Shown here piece by piece: positions 11,519 through 22,445 of a DNA stretch of 64,000 bases. Positions within the stretch are counted from its first letter, which is position 1. The number at the start of each line of letters is the position of its first letter. Made by a program: the position numbers and the translations under genes. The notes under the pieces were generated by a model that did not search any database, was not told the DNA's origin, and worked only from the letters and a program-made list of their open reading frames with translations. The stretch is from Kappaphycus alvarezii (Eukaryota > Rhodophyta > Florideophyceae > Gigartinales > Solieriaceae): contig NADL03000090.1 in assembly GCA_002205965.3 (NCBI GenBank), positions 1-64,000 of the forward strand, read 5' to 3'.

Positions 11519-12317
11519 GCGCCGTCGGATACGGGTGTCTACATGCATTCACTCATTCTTGGAGAATACCGGAGCGGCAGACGACCAAGGAGTGCAACTG
11601 ATGTGCCAATACGTTAGATGCGAGTGCGAGTAACTCCCATATGATGTGTTGAACTTCTTCGTGATACGCGGAAGGAGAACATCTATGAAGAGGATAGTAG
11701 TGGGGAAGGCGAACTCAGGGAATTGAAAATGAGGGCTTGTGTGGAGTTGTCGGAAGGGGGCGGGAGTCGACGTGACTGTTTGCGTTCAAGGTCAGTGACC
11801 TTGTTGCGATGCGCAACCGAAGCAGCACCGCTCATACCCGAGTAGCCTTTGATCGCACGTCGTCCTGGAACGGTTAGACGAGGGTGACGTCGCAGGAGAT
11901 TGGGCGGTTCACAGTGCCTTACGGAACTGCTGGTGGATGGAAGAGGGTGTCACCGGGTCGTAGCTCGGTGCCGGCCACCAGGAGCGGCACCTCGATCTGG
12001 CAGTCCGGACCGCCTGCACGGGCGACATGGCCGGAAATAGCGTTGCGAAGCGAGTCATGCCGGTGTTTGCGACCGAACCCTGAAGGGCGCAGGTTCACTG
12101 CCTGGTCTCCAACTCGCCCATAGGTCTTATACCATGCTTGCAGTTCCGAGGGAGTGAGTCAGCGTAAACGGACAGTCCGATAGAGCGGAGTAAAATAGTC
12201 CTCCATTACACCGCAGGCACTTCCGTGTCGGTGGTGGGATGCATAAGGAGGAATGCGGCACCGGGGCCTTTGCGGAATGCGAGGCCGCTTATCCGCCGCC
12301 TCACTCCGGCGGCACTG
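11519..12317. other. No independent gene; possibly the 3' side of the adjacent LINE relic
   Basis: GC-rich like the neighbouring LINE. The minus strand has long but unrecognised frames (VAGTELRPGDTLFHPPAV near 11940-11990) that may be decayed LINE sequence between the reverse transcriptase thumb and the C-terminal domain. Confidence 0.35.
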
Positions 12318-13800
12318 TTATCGTCGAGATTCGGAGAACGAACCTAGGCTTCTTAGTCCCAATGTACCTTGGCCAACGCCTCCTGCTGCACACCCTCTAG
12401 GTGATTTGCACATGGGCGTGCGCTGTAGATAGGAGAAGCGGGTCGTAGGAGCCCAGGTCGACGGAGAGGGATGGTCGGGGAGTCGGAGCACAAACTCGCG
12501 CATTGGGATGGCGGCCTGGTGGAGGAAGAAGGACCTATCTCGGCGGCATCGGGAGCCGGTGAGGGGAGTGGAGCGGGGTCCGATGTGTGCCCCGGTCGTG
12601 ACACAGGCTGGTGCTGCATCGATGAGACTTGCGGCAAGAGCACCGTGGAGGAACAGTTCCATAAGTGTGAAGCCGAGACCAACATGTAGGAAGAGCAGTG
12701 TGACCTGCAACCATGCTTCGTCCGACGGCCTGACAACGTTAAGCTCCACGAAGGACGTCGGTTGCAGGCCGTCAAAAGCTTAGGCAGCGATACGGGTGTA
12801 TAGTGGGTCGGCGAGTTTGAAGGCGTGATCAACTAGAAACCCCGACGCGCAGAGGCGGCGCATGTGATAGCGTGCGCGGGCGTCAGCGACCTTGGGGAGC
12901 AGCTTGCCGGTGCGGCGGCAACTTTCAATTTTTGCTCGGCGGCAGGAATCGGTGAACTCCCGATTGCCGAGCGGTGCCCCCAACAGTTCAAAGCCGTCCT
13001 AGGAGCATTCCTCGAGGCGGAACTCTCGGATAAAGGCTTTGCGCCCTGGTCGCGGGACTGTTGGGCAGAAGATGCGGGTTTTGTCCGGGTTGACATTCAG
13101 GCCCTAAGCAGGTCCCCCATCCCGAAGGATGCGAAGGGCATGTCGATGGTCTGGGAGGGACCCTATGGTGTGGGAGGGACCCCATGAGGGTGCCGTCTTC
13201 AGCTTACCGCTTGTTCAGGATAATGCGTGGTTCCCCAGCGATCCGCCGGATAAGCGGCTGGGTCTTGAGGGAAAACAAGAGCATGCTGGCAGGGTCGCCT
13301 TGTTGGGTGCCTTGCGCGCCCACCATGGTCTTTTTGTCACGGTTCGGGACGATCAACTGAGGTTGCGTACGCCCGTACACTATGTTCACGAATCGGGCGA
13401 AGCCTGCGGCAGCCGAGCTAGCATGGACCGGCGATCAACGCGGTTGAAGGCGTTGTGCGCGTCAGTGACGACCTGGCGTCGTCGATGCGGCGAGAGACTC
13501 GCCGAAGCAGCATGCGCTTATCGTGCAAAATCGCGTCCATCTCTGCGCTGATCCCATTTGCTATTTGGAATGGCACGAGAAAGGCACGGGAATCATCAAT
13601 TGCGGCGAGGAGCAGCGTCTTTGTCACAAGGCAGCGGAGGATCGACCCGACAGCGATGGGCCCGATCTAATTGGGCTTGGGCCGAAGAGGCAGCACAGTT
13701 GCGGCAGCCAGGAGCGGGAGGACAGAGCTCCGTAGGTCACCGCTCGCAATCCGCGCAACGAGTTTAGTGAGCCCCCCCTTGCCCGTGACTCTAGCTTACC
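12318..13800 (-). mobile_element. LINE (non-LTR retrotransposon) reverse transcriptase relic
   Basis: The minus strand carries, in order, pieces of a non-LTR reverse transcriptase. There is an upstream LLAAATVLPLRPKPN ... IGPIAVGSILRCLVTKTLL (about 13590-13730), a palm motif A VVTDAHNAFNRVDRRSML (13405-13466), motif B QGTQQGDPASMLLFSL (about 13260-13310), a probable motif C EDGTLMGS where most families have DDG (near 13190), motif D GLNVNPDKTRIF (about 13070-13105), and the thumb region FELLGAPLGNREF. Downstream comes SDEAWLQVTL with GLGF, the usual Leu/Gly-rich segment. The parts lie in several frames with stops, so it is inactive. It is probably the same broad family as the three 3' fragments elsewhere in the window. 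Confidence 0.75.
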
Positions 13801-15180
13801 AGCTGACTTGGTTGTTTTACCTCGGATACGGTTTTTGTATGTGCAACGTGCAGGGCCATTAGGACACCACTAGGTGGCTATTACGAGATAAAACCCTGCG
13901 TGTTGCGAGGCGCGGCAAATCATCGAAGCGGCATATGTGGACCCGATTGCGTAGCTTAATTTCTGGTACAGGCGAGATTTCACTCTCCCCAGGGAGCTGT
14001 CGCTGCGCGTGGTGACAGTTGCGGCGTGGTGATCGATGAGCTTAAATGGCGCGTCGGATGGGATCCCAACGAATGGAGCCCTAGGGGCAAAAATATCCAG
14101 CCGAATCGCAAACGTCCGGGGAATGCCTCTGCGTGGGCGGCTGCCACTTTCCTCGCCAGGTCGGCCATCTGCCGTTCTTCTGCTGCAAAGGTCACCGCCC
14201 CCGCAGCCTTTGCTCCCACGCGCATGGTTGTCGTTTGGAAGTGGGAAACGACCGTAACGTCGTGCGCTACCGGGAGGGAGCCGGCGTGGTGCGTCCGTCG
14301 TGGCGCCTCGTTACGAGGACCTCACTTAACGTAAGTAGATGAGTAAATTGTGTTCATTGCTTACCCTTATATATTGTTTACCTCCGGGGTATGAGAGTTG
14401 TCTGTCGCCACTCTAGACAAAGCCAGTACCGTGGCACCGTTGACAGGTCGCAGATCCCTCCGAGAAAGCACCGCATGGGCGCCGATGATGATAAGGATGA
14501 TGACGGTTTCGTAGTCGAACCCCTCCACCTCTGTTCATTCCCCCGCGGGCCCCTAAGCTGGAGAGCATGGAGAGCTTCCACAGGGAGATCCATCTATTGC
14601 TCTTCCGCTGTAGTCTCCTCATCAACGCTGCCTAAGACCACATACAACATCCCAGCTATTCTGCCATATCCTCCTATCATCGCTTTACCCAGTTTCTTCT
14701 TCTTGTTTGCACCTCCATACTAACTTGCCGCACGCAGTATAGTGCTTGCGATTTCCTCACCATTCAAGGTTGCGTCGGCGACTAGGAACATAAGCTACTG
14801 GTGCAGTGTGCTGAGACCATCCATGGCATAGTGTTTCAGCCACTGCAATGAGCAGTGAGCACGAACCATTTGACAGGCCCTCGCTCTCCCCTCTAATCAC
14901 AATCGTGGCTTAATCCCTCTACCCAGTCCCATTTCGAGACCCTCTCTCACGGCAATCTCAAACAGACCTGATTCCGAAATTCCGCTGCAGGCTTTACTTC
15001 CGACGATGCTAACCTGTCTCTCTTCAAAATAGCCTTACATTGTAGTCTGCGATGATTGCGACGATGCCAAGAACCTACTGTAATTCTGTTTAGAATAGAG
15101 TGTCACTTTGAATCGCTGACAATCGAACTGCATTTTTAGAGTGTAGAATGATGCGAACGACATTGTATCCAAGCCCTTTA
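13801..15180. other. No recognisable gene
   Basis: The minus-strand frame at 13980-14225 (Ala/Glu-rich) may be more of the LINE upstream region. Otherwise there are only short frames without motifs. Confidence 0.45.
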
Positions 15181-15850
15181 CAGTACGTTTGTTCTGTACG
15201 AGTACAAAAATTTATTGTACTGCGCTATGACTTTACAGTGTCGTGATCGTAAGTTTCTACACGTACTGTACGTAATTTATTGTACAGTATTGTACTGTAG
15301 TACCGTGCAGTACAGTAGGTTGTAACCGTTAAGCAAAATTGGGGTGTTTTATTGATTGAAAAATAGGTTAGCCTATACTTCTGAGGGCGCAGTTCAGTTC
15401 AGTGAATTTTTCAAGATTGGGGCGGCGGCCCCAACGACAAAAATGAATCGGCGTTGGTATCCGTGAATTGGGGCTAATGTTGGCCCTGTCCTTACAGTCA
15501 AAAGGACAAGTTGTAACAGAACCGTACCGCAAAGTACTGTACAGCACTGTATGGCACAGGTAGAGTACTGTAACTGTAGGGGCAGCTGGAAGGTTGCGCC
15601 GCGACACACGGCCCCAACAACACCTGTCCTCTTTGCCACACAATGATTCTGTAATGCACATAGCGGCAAGTCCCAAATGGCACAATGATACCTTAAACGC
15701 CCCGACGGGCCAGCCCGGATTGTCATTGCGCTTCAACAAAGACTGTACGGTACAGTAACAGCCCTTTTTCGATTGGACCGATTACTTGAAGCTACTTTTC
15801 TGTAATGTCGTGCACAATGTACAGTACAATCCGGTACTGTACAGTATATG
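15181..15850. repeat. TACTG/GTACAGTA-rich DNA at left edge of gene island
   Basis: Overlapping TACTGTA, GTACTGTAC and TACAGTA words recur many times at 15180-15320, 15530-15575 and 15740-15850, in both orientations (each word is close to its own reverse complement). A similar cluster sits at the right edge of the gene island near 29.6-29.7 kb. No convincing gene lies inside, although minus-strand frames remain open across 15370-15740. Confidence 0.6.
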
Positions 15851-15999
15851 CCTATTTTTTTCGGTGACCCCAGTCGCACTAGTATTCTCACAACGCTCGT
15901 TTCCCTTTCCCCTGACTCCCACTCCACTTCCGCCACCCCTCACCCCCATACACACACACCACATCTCCCCACCCAACCCCTCCCTTTCCCCCGCTTACA

Positions 16000-18841
16000 A
16001 TGTCCCGCCCTCATCAATTCCACTCCTCCCGTTCCCCATCCCCGCGCCGTCCACCCCCCCGCTCTCTCTCCGCTCATACCCACATCCCATTTCCACCTCT
16101 CCAACCTACGCACCGCCAATTCGAACCGCCCGTTTCGATGATAAGTTTCTTCTCCATGTAACCGTTCTTGTTGATGAAGCTACAGAGCCGGGAATTTCCG
16201 ATTCCGAAGCTTCCACCAAACGCCGCCAACTCATCGATATTGTCCGTGGTCGCTCCTCCTATGTTTCAAATGCCTCTGGTGGTCAAGCTGTCGCCTTTGC
16301 TTTACGTAAACGACTCAAGTCCATCGATGAGGAAGCAGTCTTGAATACATTGACTTTGCTTGACGAGTTGATGAGAACATGTCCCTACTTTTACCGTTAT
16401 GTCGCCAATGAAAAGTTTTTCCGTCGCATGTGGCGATTTGTAGTTCCGGATTATAAGAATGGTGTCAAGGGAATGATTCCGTTGTTTAGTAAGGGTCGCG
16501 TACATCAAGGTATGAGGCCGGACTCGGAGGCTTCCTCTCGTGTCAGAATTTTGTTGCGAGCCTGGGCTGAGGAGTTGGCCACTATATATTCCGGTCGTTT
16601 CGATCCTGATGCAGGCTTTTTGATCGAAAGGTATCAGAATAAGAAGAATCGCTTCCATTTTCCTGAAGTCCCCGCATCTTCAACCCCTTGGATTTGTCCA
16701 GTCAACAGGGCGTCGACAGGCGCAGATTCCGGAAGAAGGGCCGCTGCTCATGATGATGCCATTCAGTACTCGTTGGCCGAGGTCGAAAACACTGTCAACT
16801 TGTTTACAAGTATGGTAGAGGGTGCTGAGTCTGTTGCCGATCTGAAGGGCGATCTTCTCAGCGATATGGCTGATCGCTGTCGAGAAATTAAGGCAAATTT
16901 GGGTAGAATGGGTATGAATATGAGCAAGAGGATGAGATGGCCAGGGCTATTGCAGTTAGCGAGACTTTGGAGAGGGTCCTAGCTCAGTATCGCAACAGCT
17001 TGGATGCCAATCAGCTGGTTCGAGTCGCCCCGGTTGTTGACAGTACTAGTTTGCAGAGTGACGATGACGGCTATGATGACGGCGATCATGACATTTCCGA
17101 TCGCAGTCTCGATCGCTATGAGGATAGAAGGCATTCAATGTCGAGAGATGATTCCTCTGGTCACATGAGATATCGTGCATCCGACAGACTGGTTAGTCGC
17201 GGTAGCGGGTCTGAAGTTGCGGCAAGGAGGAGGGAGGATGACGAGTGGAGGACCAGGGAGCGCGAACACGATCGGGGGGAGGGGCGATTCCGAGAAAAGC
17301 AGAGGAGCAGGGACAGGGACAGGGAGATAGCCTCTGAGAGAGAGAGAGATGGGATATGGAAGGGACCAGGGCTAGAGACAAGAGTCTGGACCGTGGCCGT
17401 GAATGGCATGGTGAGAGGGAGAGGTCTCGGGACAGAGATGTTGACAAGGACAGGATGCGCTCGCGATCTATCGTTCTCGTCAGGAGCCAGACCAGTCGTC
17501 ACGTGATGAGTTTGAACGGGGGCAATACTCGAGGGACCCAACATTTACTCCAGCACCACTTTCCCGTGAGAGAAGCATGGAGGAGAGGAGTGGCAAGAAG
17601 TTGGCATCCGAAAAGAAGAGCAAAAAGTCATCGGCCAGCGCAAGTGTACGTCGTCGTCAGAAGAGTGACGGTGACATTAGTGCGTTGAGAAAAGCTCCCA
17701 AAAAGGCAACCGCTGGCTCTGCAGCTCAAAAGAAAAATGAGCGCGAGCTCATCGAACTCCCAGCAGAGAGAGACGAAGATGACAGCGATGACCTTGATGG
17801 AGGGAATGATGCCGCATTCACCATGTTGGCAGAGCGGTATTCGGAACAAAGAATATCATCAAAGAAGACTCGAGCAAAGCCTGGTTCCTCGAGATCAAAG
17901 ACCGTGCCCAGGTCTGAAAAGGAACAGCCTGCTTCTGCACCTGGTACTGTCGCAGCAGGGAATAGCTCTCAGGCTCTCCCCCCCGTGGCGCCGATGGCTG
18001 GTAATCCTGCCGCATTTTATCAGTCGACTCCTGGTATGGCCTTCAACCCCATGATGATGATGCCAAATCCCTACGCCATGTATGGCTCCGTGAACCCCGT
18101 CGCCATGGCAGACCCCATGGCAATGTACAGTGCTTATCAGACGGTGAACCCAGCCATGTACTATGCAACTATGAATCCTGGTATGGTTCCATCGCATTCG
18201 ATGCCGGTGATGCCTGGTATGCAGGTACCAGGTATGCAAACACCGGGGGGCCAGTCGGCATCTACGGCGCAGAGCCCTGCCATACAATCAACGCCGATAC
18301 AGAGCCCAGTCCAGACAATGAACCCTCCATCGGCACAACCGGGACAAATGTCCAACCAAGCTGTCCCTGCCCCAACCCCGTTGCCGAAGGCTGGGTCGAA
18401 CTTGCAAGCTCCTGCTCAGCAACAAGTCAGTGTGAGCCCTGCAGCGGCGCCGATTTCTTCCGCCACAATACCGCAGATGTCCTCGTTCTACGGCAGCATG
18501 CCTGGGATCAACCCAATGATGAATCCCAGCACCGTGCCGGGAATGCCATTCATGATGCCTCCTGGACAAATGCCTCCGGGTCCTCAGGTAGGAGGTGGAG
18601 ATGTGATGGGAACTGGCAACTGGGGACACAGGGAAATATGGCAGCAGGGAGCGCTGAAGCACAAGCGGCAGTTTACCAAAACGCAATGCAACAGGCGGCG
18701 GTGGCGTATCACTCGGCCGCGAATGCCTATCGAACGATCCATGGACAAGCACCGATAGAGTCGCCGGCTGGGGGTGCACTGCCCCCTCCGAGCTCTAGCA
18801 ATGAACCACCTGCGGCTGCTCCTCAAGTTGACGGGCAGTAG
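16000..18841 (+). CDS. VHS and GAT domain protein (TOM1/TOL-like endosomal sorting factor)
   Basis: This is probably an adaptor that collects ubiquitinated cargo on endosomes, upstream of the ESCRT machinery. The VHS domain runs from about 16140 to 16630 (LLHVTVLVDEAT, ALRKRLKSIDEEAVLNTLTL, RILLRAWAEEL). A GAT three-helix region follows at about 16760-17010 (YSLAEVENTVNLFTSM, SETLERVLAQYRNSL). Next come an Arg/Asp/Glu/Ser-rich stretch (17100-17500), a Lys-rich part, and a Met/Pro/Gln-rich low-complexity tail (NPMMMMPNPYAMYG, MPGMQVPGMQTPGG) that ends Gln-stop at 18841. I chose the ATG at 16000 (ACAATG) because the longer frame upstream has no conserved sequence. About five frame changes are needed (C-rich run before VHS, about 16.93, 17.35, 17.5 and 18.63 kb), with no in-frame stops between them, so assembly indels are likely. 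The arrangement is like plant TOL proteins; the Arg/Asp-rich insert is unusual. Confidence 0.8.
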
Positions 18842-19425
18842 TTGCAAGATGTAACGCTTAGGGTGCGGTTGGTGGAGAGCTGTGGAGGAGGCGGCGTTGG
18901 CGATCGAGATTTACCATTGTCATCACTGAAAAGGTCATTGACAAGCGCGCAGATGGTGTAGGTGGATGGGTGTAGTTTGGTGGAAAGAGAGAAAGAGCAA
19001 ACACGGACATCGGATGTCCGGAAAAGGAGAGATGTGGTCAATCCTGATGTGGAGGAGCAAGTCAGTGGAGAAGACGAACAAGTCATTGGGAGTGTTCGAC
19101 CTTGATGGCCTCGAGTGTTTTCGTCGTGCGCCGCCGCGTAGCACGCTTTTCTTGTGCGCTGAGTATTCAAAGGGAACCCAAGTGCACGTAAGTCGAACCC
19201 TTAATAAACACGTAGGTTCTGAAACCACATTTTGGACTTTGCCTTGCACTGAGCTCCTCTGACTTGGTGGTGGCAAGGCACGGCGTAAAATGGGGCATAT
19301 TTTGGCATTTAACTCTGAAAGACGGACGTGACAAAAAGAAAAGCGGTTTATTCCACTTGCAGCCCTCTACTATTCGCACAGGACCCAGTAAAAAATGCAG
19401 AGCCGCGGGAACGAGGGCTTGAAGC
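18842..19425. other. Convergent intergenic region
   Basis: Separates the 3' ends of the VHS-GAT gene (+) and the carbonic-anhydrase-like gene (-). It should contain both 3' untranslated regions. The minus frame of the latter stays open to 19167 but looks non-coding after about 19426. Confidence 0.5.
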
Positions 19426-20322
19426 TCACATTCCACCTGCTTGCCTTTGCAGCCTGCGATCCTCCTCGATGATTTGCGCTTGTCCTCAACAATCTCCTTC
19501 TCCTTACCCAGGAGTCCGAGGTGGGAATTGTAGTCGTCACTCCTCTCCTCCAGCAACTGTTGCCTCAACTTTTCCGCCTCAATCTGCTCATGAGTCTTGC
19601 CTGTTTCCACCATATGGGCACTAGCCAAATTCGCGACATCCTCAACAGCCTTGGCCATGTCTTTCACCTCTTGATCGGATAACATTCTCTCCCTAACCGC
19701 TGGAACGCCCGCCCACAATTCGCGCTCACCCACCACACAGCCGGGCTCAACGACACTACCTGCCTTGACAAAACTACTTGGGCCGATAGTAGCGCCCTTA
19801 CCCACAACAGCAGTAGGACCAATAACAGCGCCTGATGCGACAGTAGCGGCGTGGACAACAGCGCCGGCAGATACGACAGCTCCATCGGCTATGACCGAGG
19901 AGGCATGAACTACGGCACGATCTTGAATGGCAGCGCGAGAACCAACGGTAATGGGGGCGGTATCGGCACGCAAAACAGCACCGTACCAGACGGAAGAGGA
20001 GGAGGCGAGCTGACGTCGCCAATGACGCAAGCGTTGGGTGCGAGGAAAACGTCCGTGGAGATGATAGGCTTTTGGTCGACAAGGTTCATGACCTGGCGGT
20101 GGCGGGAGACTGTAGTTATTGGATGGGATGTTTGTTTGGTTAGGTTACAAGTGGGCGGGACTGGTGGGATGGAAGGGTGGGGGGGGAAGGGGTGGGAGAT
20201 TTCTTACGTTGTTCGCGAAAGGCATACTTGCCTTGGAAGCGACAGCCCAGGCGATCAAGCGCTTGGCCTGTTTCGCGGATCATCATGCCGGCCGAGTAGG
20301 CGAGCCGGCGCATGACGGACAT
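19426..20322 (-). CDS. Gamma-carbonic-anhydrase-like subunit of mitochondrial complex I
   Basis: This left-handed beta-helix protein belongs to the carbonic anhydrase module on the matrix side of complex I. Exon 1 starts at 20322 with MSVMRRLAYSAGMMIRETGQ, very close to plant gamma-CA N-termini. A 98-bp GT-AG intron (20110-20207) follows, and exon 2 resumes SRHRQVMNLVDQKPI. The hexapeptide repeats run VFLAPNACVIGDV, SSVWYGAVLRADTAP, IQDRAVVHASS, GAVVSAGAVVHAAT and onward, followed by LWAGVPAVRERML and a C-terminal helix. Of the three zinc His residues of active family members, the first (VVH) and last (VVH) remain, but the middle one (GHNAVLH in typical members) is replaced (SAGAVVH). It may therefore be a structural, inactive paralogue. 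One frame change falls in the first repeat (about 20.0 kb). A second near 19.47 kb would give the end RRLQRQAGGM-stop that I use here. Confidence 0.85.
20110..20207 (-). other. Intron of the gamma-CA-like gene
   Basis: The donor reads C|GTAAGA and the acceptor ACTACAG|TCTCCC on the minus strand. Splicing joins FREQ to LSRHRQVMNL, matching the order in plant gamma-CA proteins, so both ends are well supported. Confidence 0.85.
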
Positions 20323-21105
20323 GATTGAGAGGTGATGGGAAGGGTTGGATGGGAGGTTGGAGGGGGAGGTTGCGGAAATGGGGGATTGATGTACAAACGG
20401 ACTGCGAAGGCCAGCGCGGCAATGGGGTTGAGCAGATCGAGTTGGTGTGGTGTTTGATCATTGCGAGGGCAATGCAAGTTGGATCGGTGTAATTTACAAG
20501 GTTGACAGAATAATTTTATTTTGGGCAATTTAATTGTGGGGTTCGAAAGCAGCAACGTTGCACTCCAGTCGGCATTTGGAATGTGCAAACGTGGCCACGT
20601 CTTTGCGAAAGGATCACCCTGCCAACCACACCTTGGCATCGTCAAAGCGTGGTGAGAAAAGTGCCCTCTTCGCTCCGTCACGACGACTATGAAGCGGCAG
20701 GCAACAGACAGGACCGCACTGTGCCACCATCCAGCCGCTGTTGCGATATGGCGGCACTTGCAACTAGAGACAAAACTACGAGAGTGAACAAACGGTACAT
20801 ATTCAGGCAACATGAATGGTTTACTCCACACAAACAACCGAGCAAACGCTGCCGCCGTGCCAAACAAAGCGCCCAACCTCGCGCATAATGACCCAAACCA
20901 TCACAAGCCCGTACAACCCCGACCGCACAGCACAAGCCACACCGAAAGGCCTCACCAAACAAACATAAAGCCCCCAGTCACTTGCGCAAGCATCCGAATC
21001 AGGTGCACATCACCACACCTACCACCCCAAAAGCACACTCCACCCAAAACCCAAAGCGCCACTTTCCCACCCCCAGCACCGCGAAATCGAGTCAGTCCAA
21101 GGGAT
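20323..21105. other. Intergenic region between two minus-strand genes
   Basis: Contains the promoter side of the gamma-CA-like gene and the 3' side of eL36. Open frames here have no recognisable motif. Confidence 0.5.
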
Positions 21106-21399
21106 CTAACCTCTCTTGCTTCGCAACGCCTCGCCCATTTCCTCACGCTTACGCTTGGCACGCAAATGAGTACCAAGTCTCTTCTTTGCAAACTTGAGAG
21201 CGCGTTTATCCTTGCCGATACGCAGCAGTTCGATGATGCGTTTTTCATACGGTGCAAAGCCGACGACTTCACGCATCACGGCGCGCACGGTTTCGGCGCG
21301 CACGGTGACTTTGCCTTTGGTGTAGGAGGAGCGTTTCGGGAGGGGGGTACGTTTAGTGACGATGTGGCCTTTGTTGAGGCCGACGGAGATACCTGCCAT
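21106..21399 (-). CDS. RPL36: 60S ribosomal protein eL36
   Basis: A complete 97-residue protein of the large cytosolic ribosomal subunit, the usual length for the family. It begins [17 protein letters not shown], continues [20 protein letters not shown] and [19 protein letters not shown], and ends [12 protein letters not shown]. The Met at 21399 is chosen because the family starts a few residues before the conserved GLNKGH; the frame stays open upstream but is low-complexity. There is no intron and no frame change. It is divergent from importin beta, with about 1.05 kb between them. Confidence 0.96.
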   Translation of the reverse strand: MAGISVGLNKGHIVTKRTPLPKRSSYTKGKVTVRAETVRAVMREVVGFAPYEKRIIELLRIGKDKRALKFAKKRLGTHLRAKRKREEMGEALRSKRG

Positions 21400-22445
21400 T
21401 GTAATTTTTTTGGGGGTGGGGGTTGGGGGTTGGTTTTTTTTTTTTTGGAGAGGATGGGTGGAGGTGGGGGAGGGGGTGAGGAGGAAGGCGGGGTGAAATA
21501 GGGAGGGGGTGGAGGGGCGGCGACGTCGAGATTTGACGGGACCGATTGGGGTGTCGACGGCGAGAATGTGGGCCGAGTGGGGCAGGGTGGGGGGGAGGGG
21601 ATTTGGGCACAAGATTTTGTGAAAATATTTGGAATATGTTAGGGTAAATTGGACTAACGGTAGGAGGGACCGGATGGCATTGCAATGTGCTGCATTGATG
21701 GGGGTTTTAGGGGGTTTTTGACTTTTTTTAATTTTTTTTTTTCGTTTTGTGTTCCACCTGTTGAAATCAACGGTTTTCGGTACGGCAAAACCCGCTTGAT
21801 TAGCAATTTTTGGAGAATGTTGTCTACAGCGCGTCGATGGCATTGTGTCCCGGCCGTGCGTTTACCGGCCTTTTCATCATTTGATTCACTTTGCCGGCTC
21901 TCCCTCCCTCCAACCCTCCACCATTGTCTTTTCGACCTCCGCTCCAACATCTGTCTATTGTTCACTTGGACTTGTGTTTTGAACCTTCCCCTCAACTTGC
22001 TATCTCTTTATACCCGTCTACCTATCACCCCCCCCCCCCCCCCCTCCCCACATCCCCCCTCCACCCCTCCTCTGCCCCTTTCCCTTTCCTCTTTCCTACC
22101 TCAACGCATCGCATCGCATCGTATCGCATCGCATCGCATCAAATCACTACATCCCGTTATTATACCTCACATTGCGCCACTCTTTTATCACTCTTCTACT
22201 TCACTTCCTTACCCTCCATCCAACCCGACACAACTCCAACGTCCTCATCCTCATCCTATTCATAACTCTTTCAATTCCACCCCCCCCCCCCCGCATCACC
22301 CCTTAGCTTAACTCGATCTGTCTTTCAACCCACCCATCCTCTTCTCTCCGTTTCATTTCACTACCTCTCACCTTTTATTACCCTCCACCCTCCACCCTCC
22401 ACTGCACTCCGCTATACCCCTCCTTCCAGGCCCTACCCGCTCGTG
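21400..22445. promoter_or_regulatory. Divergent promoter region between eL36 and importin beta
   Basis: It must hold both promoters. It is strongly strand-biased and C-rich toward importin beta, with long C runs near 22028-22046 and 22280-22293 and a pentamer microsatellite at 22106-22140. No TATA box is placed with confidence. The C runs are the kind of sequence where assembly indels are expected. Confidence 0.5.
22106..22140. repeat. (GCATC)7 microsatellite
   Basis: Seven adjacent 5-bp units, with the fourth reading GTATC, about 300 bp upstream of the importin beta start. Confidence 0.9.

Noticed and set aside
15786-15999. Longer N-terminus for the VHS-GAT protein starting at 15786
   Set aside because: It reads through TACTGTA repeats and C-rich low-complexity sequence with no conserved residues. 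The ATG at 16000 has a better context.
16302-17544. Minus-strand frames of 118 and 127 codons inside the VHS-GAT gene
   Set aside because: They are shadows of the plus-strand coding sequence; no motif of their own.
22106-22140. Regular 5-bp repeat that might be taken for part of a CRISPR-like array
   Set aside because: The units are adjacent with no spacers; it is a plain microsatellite.
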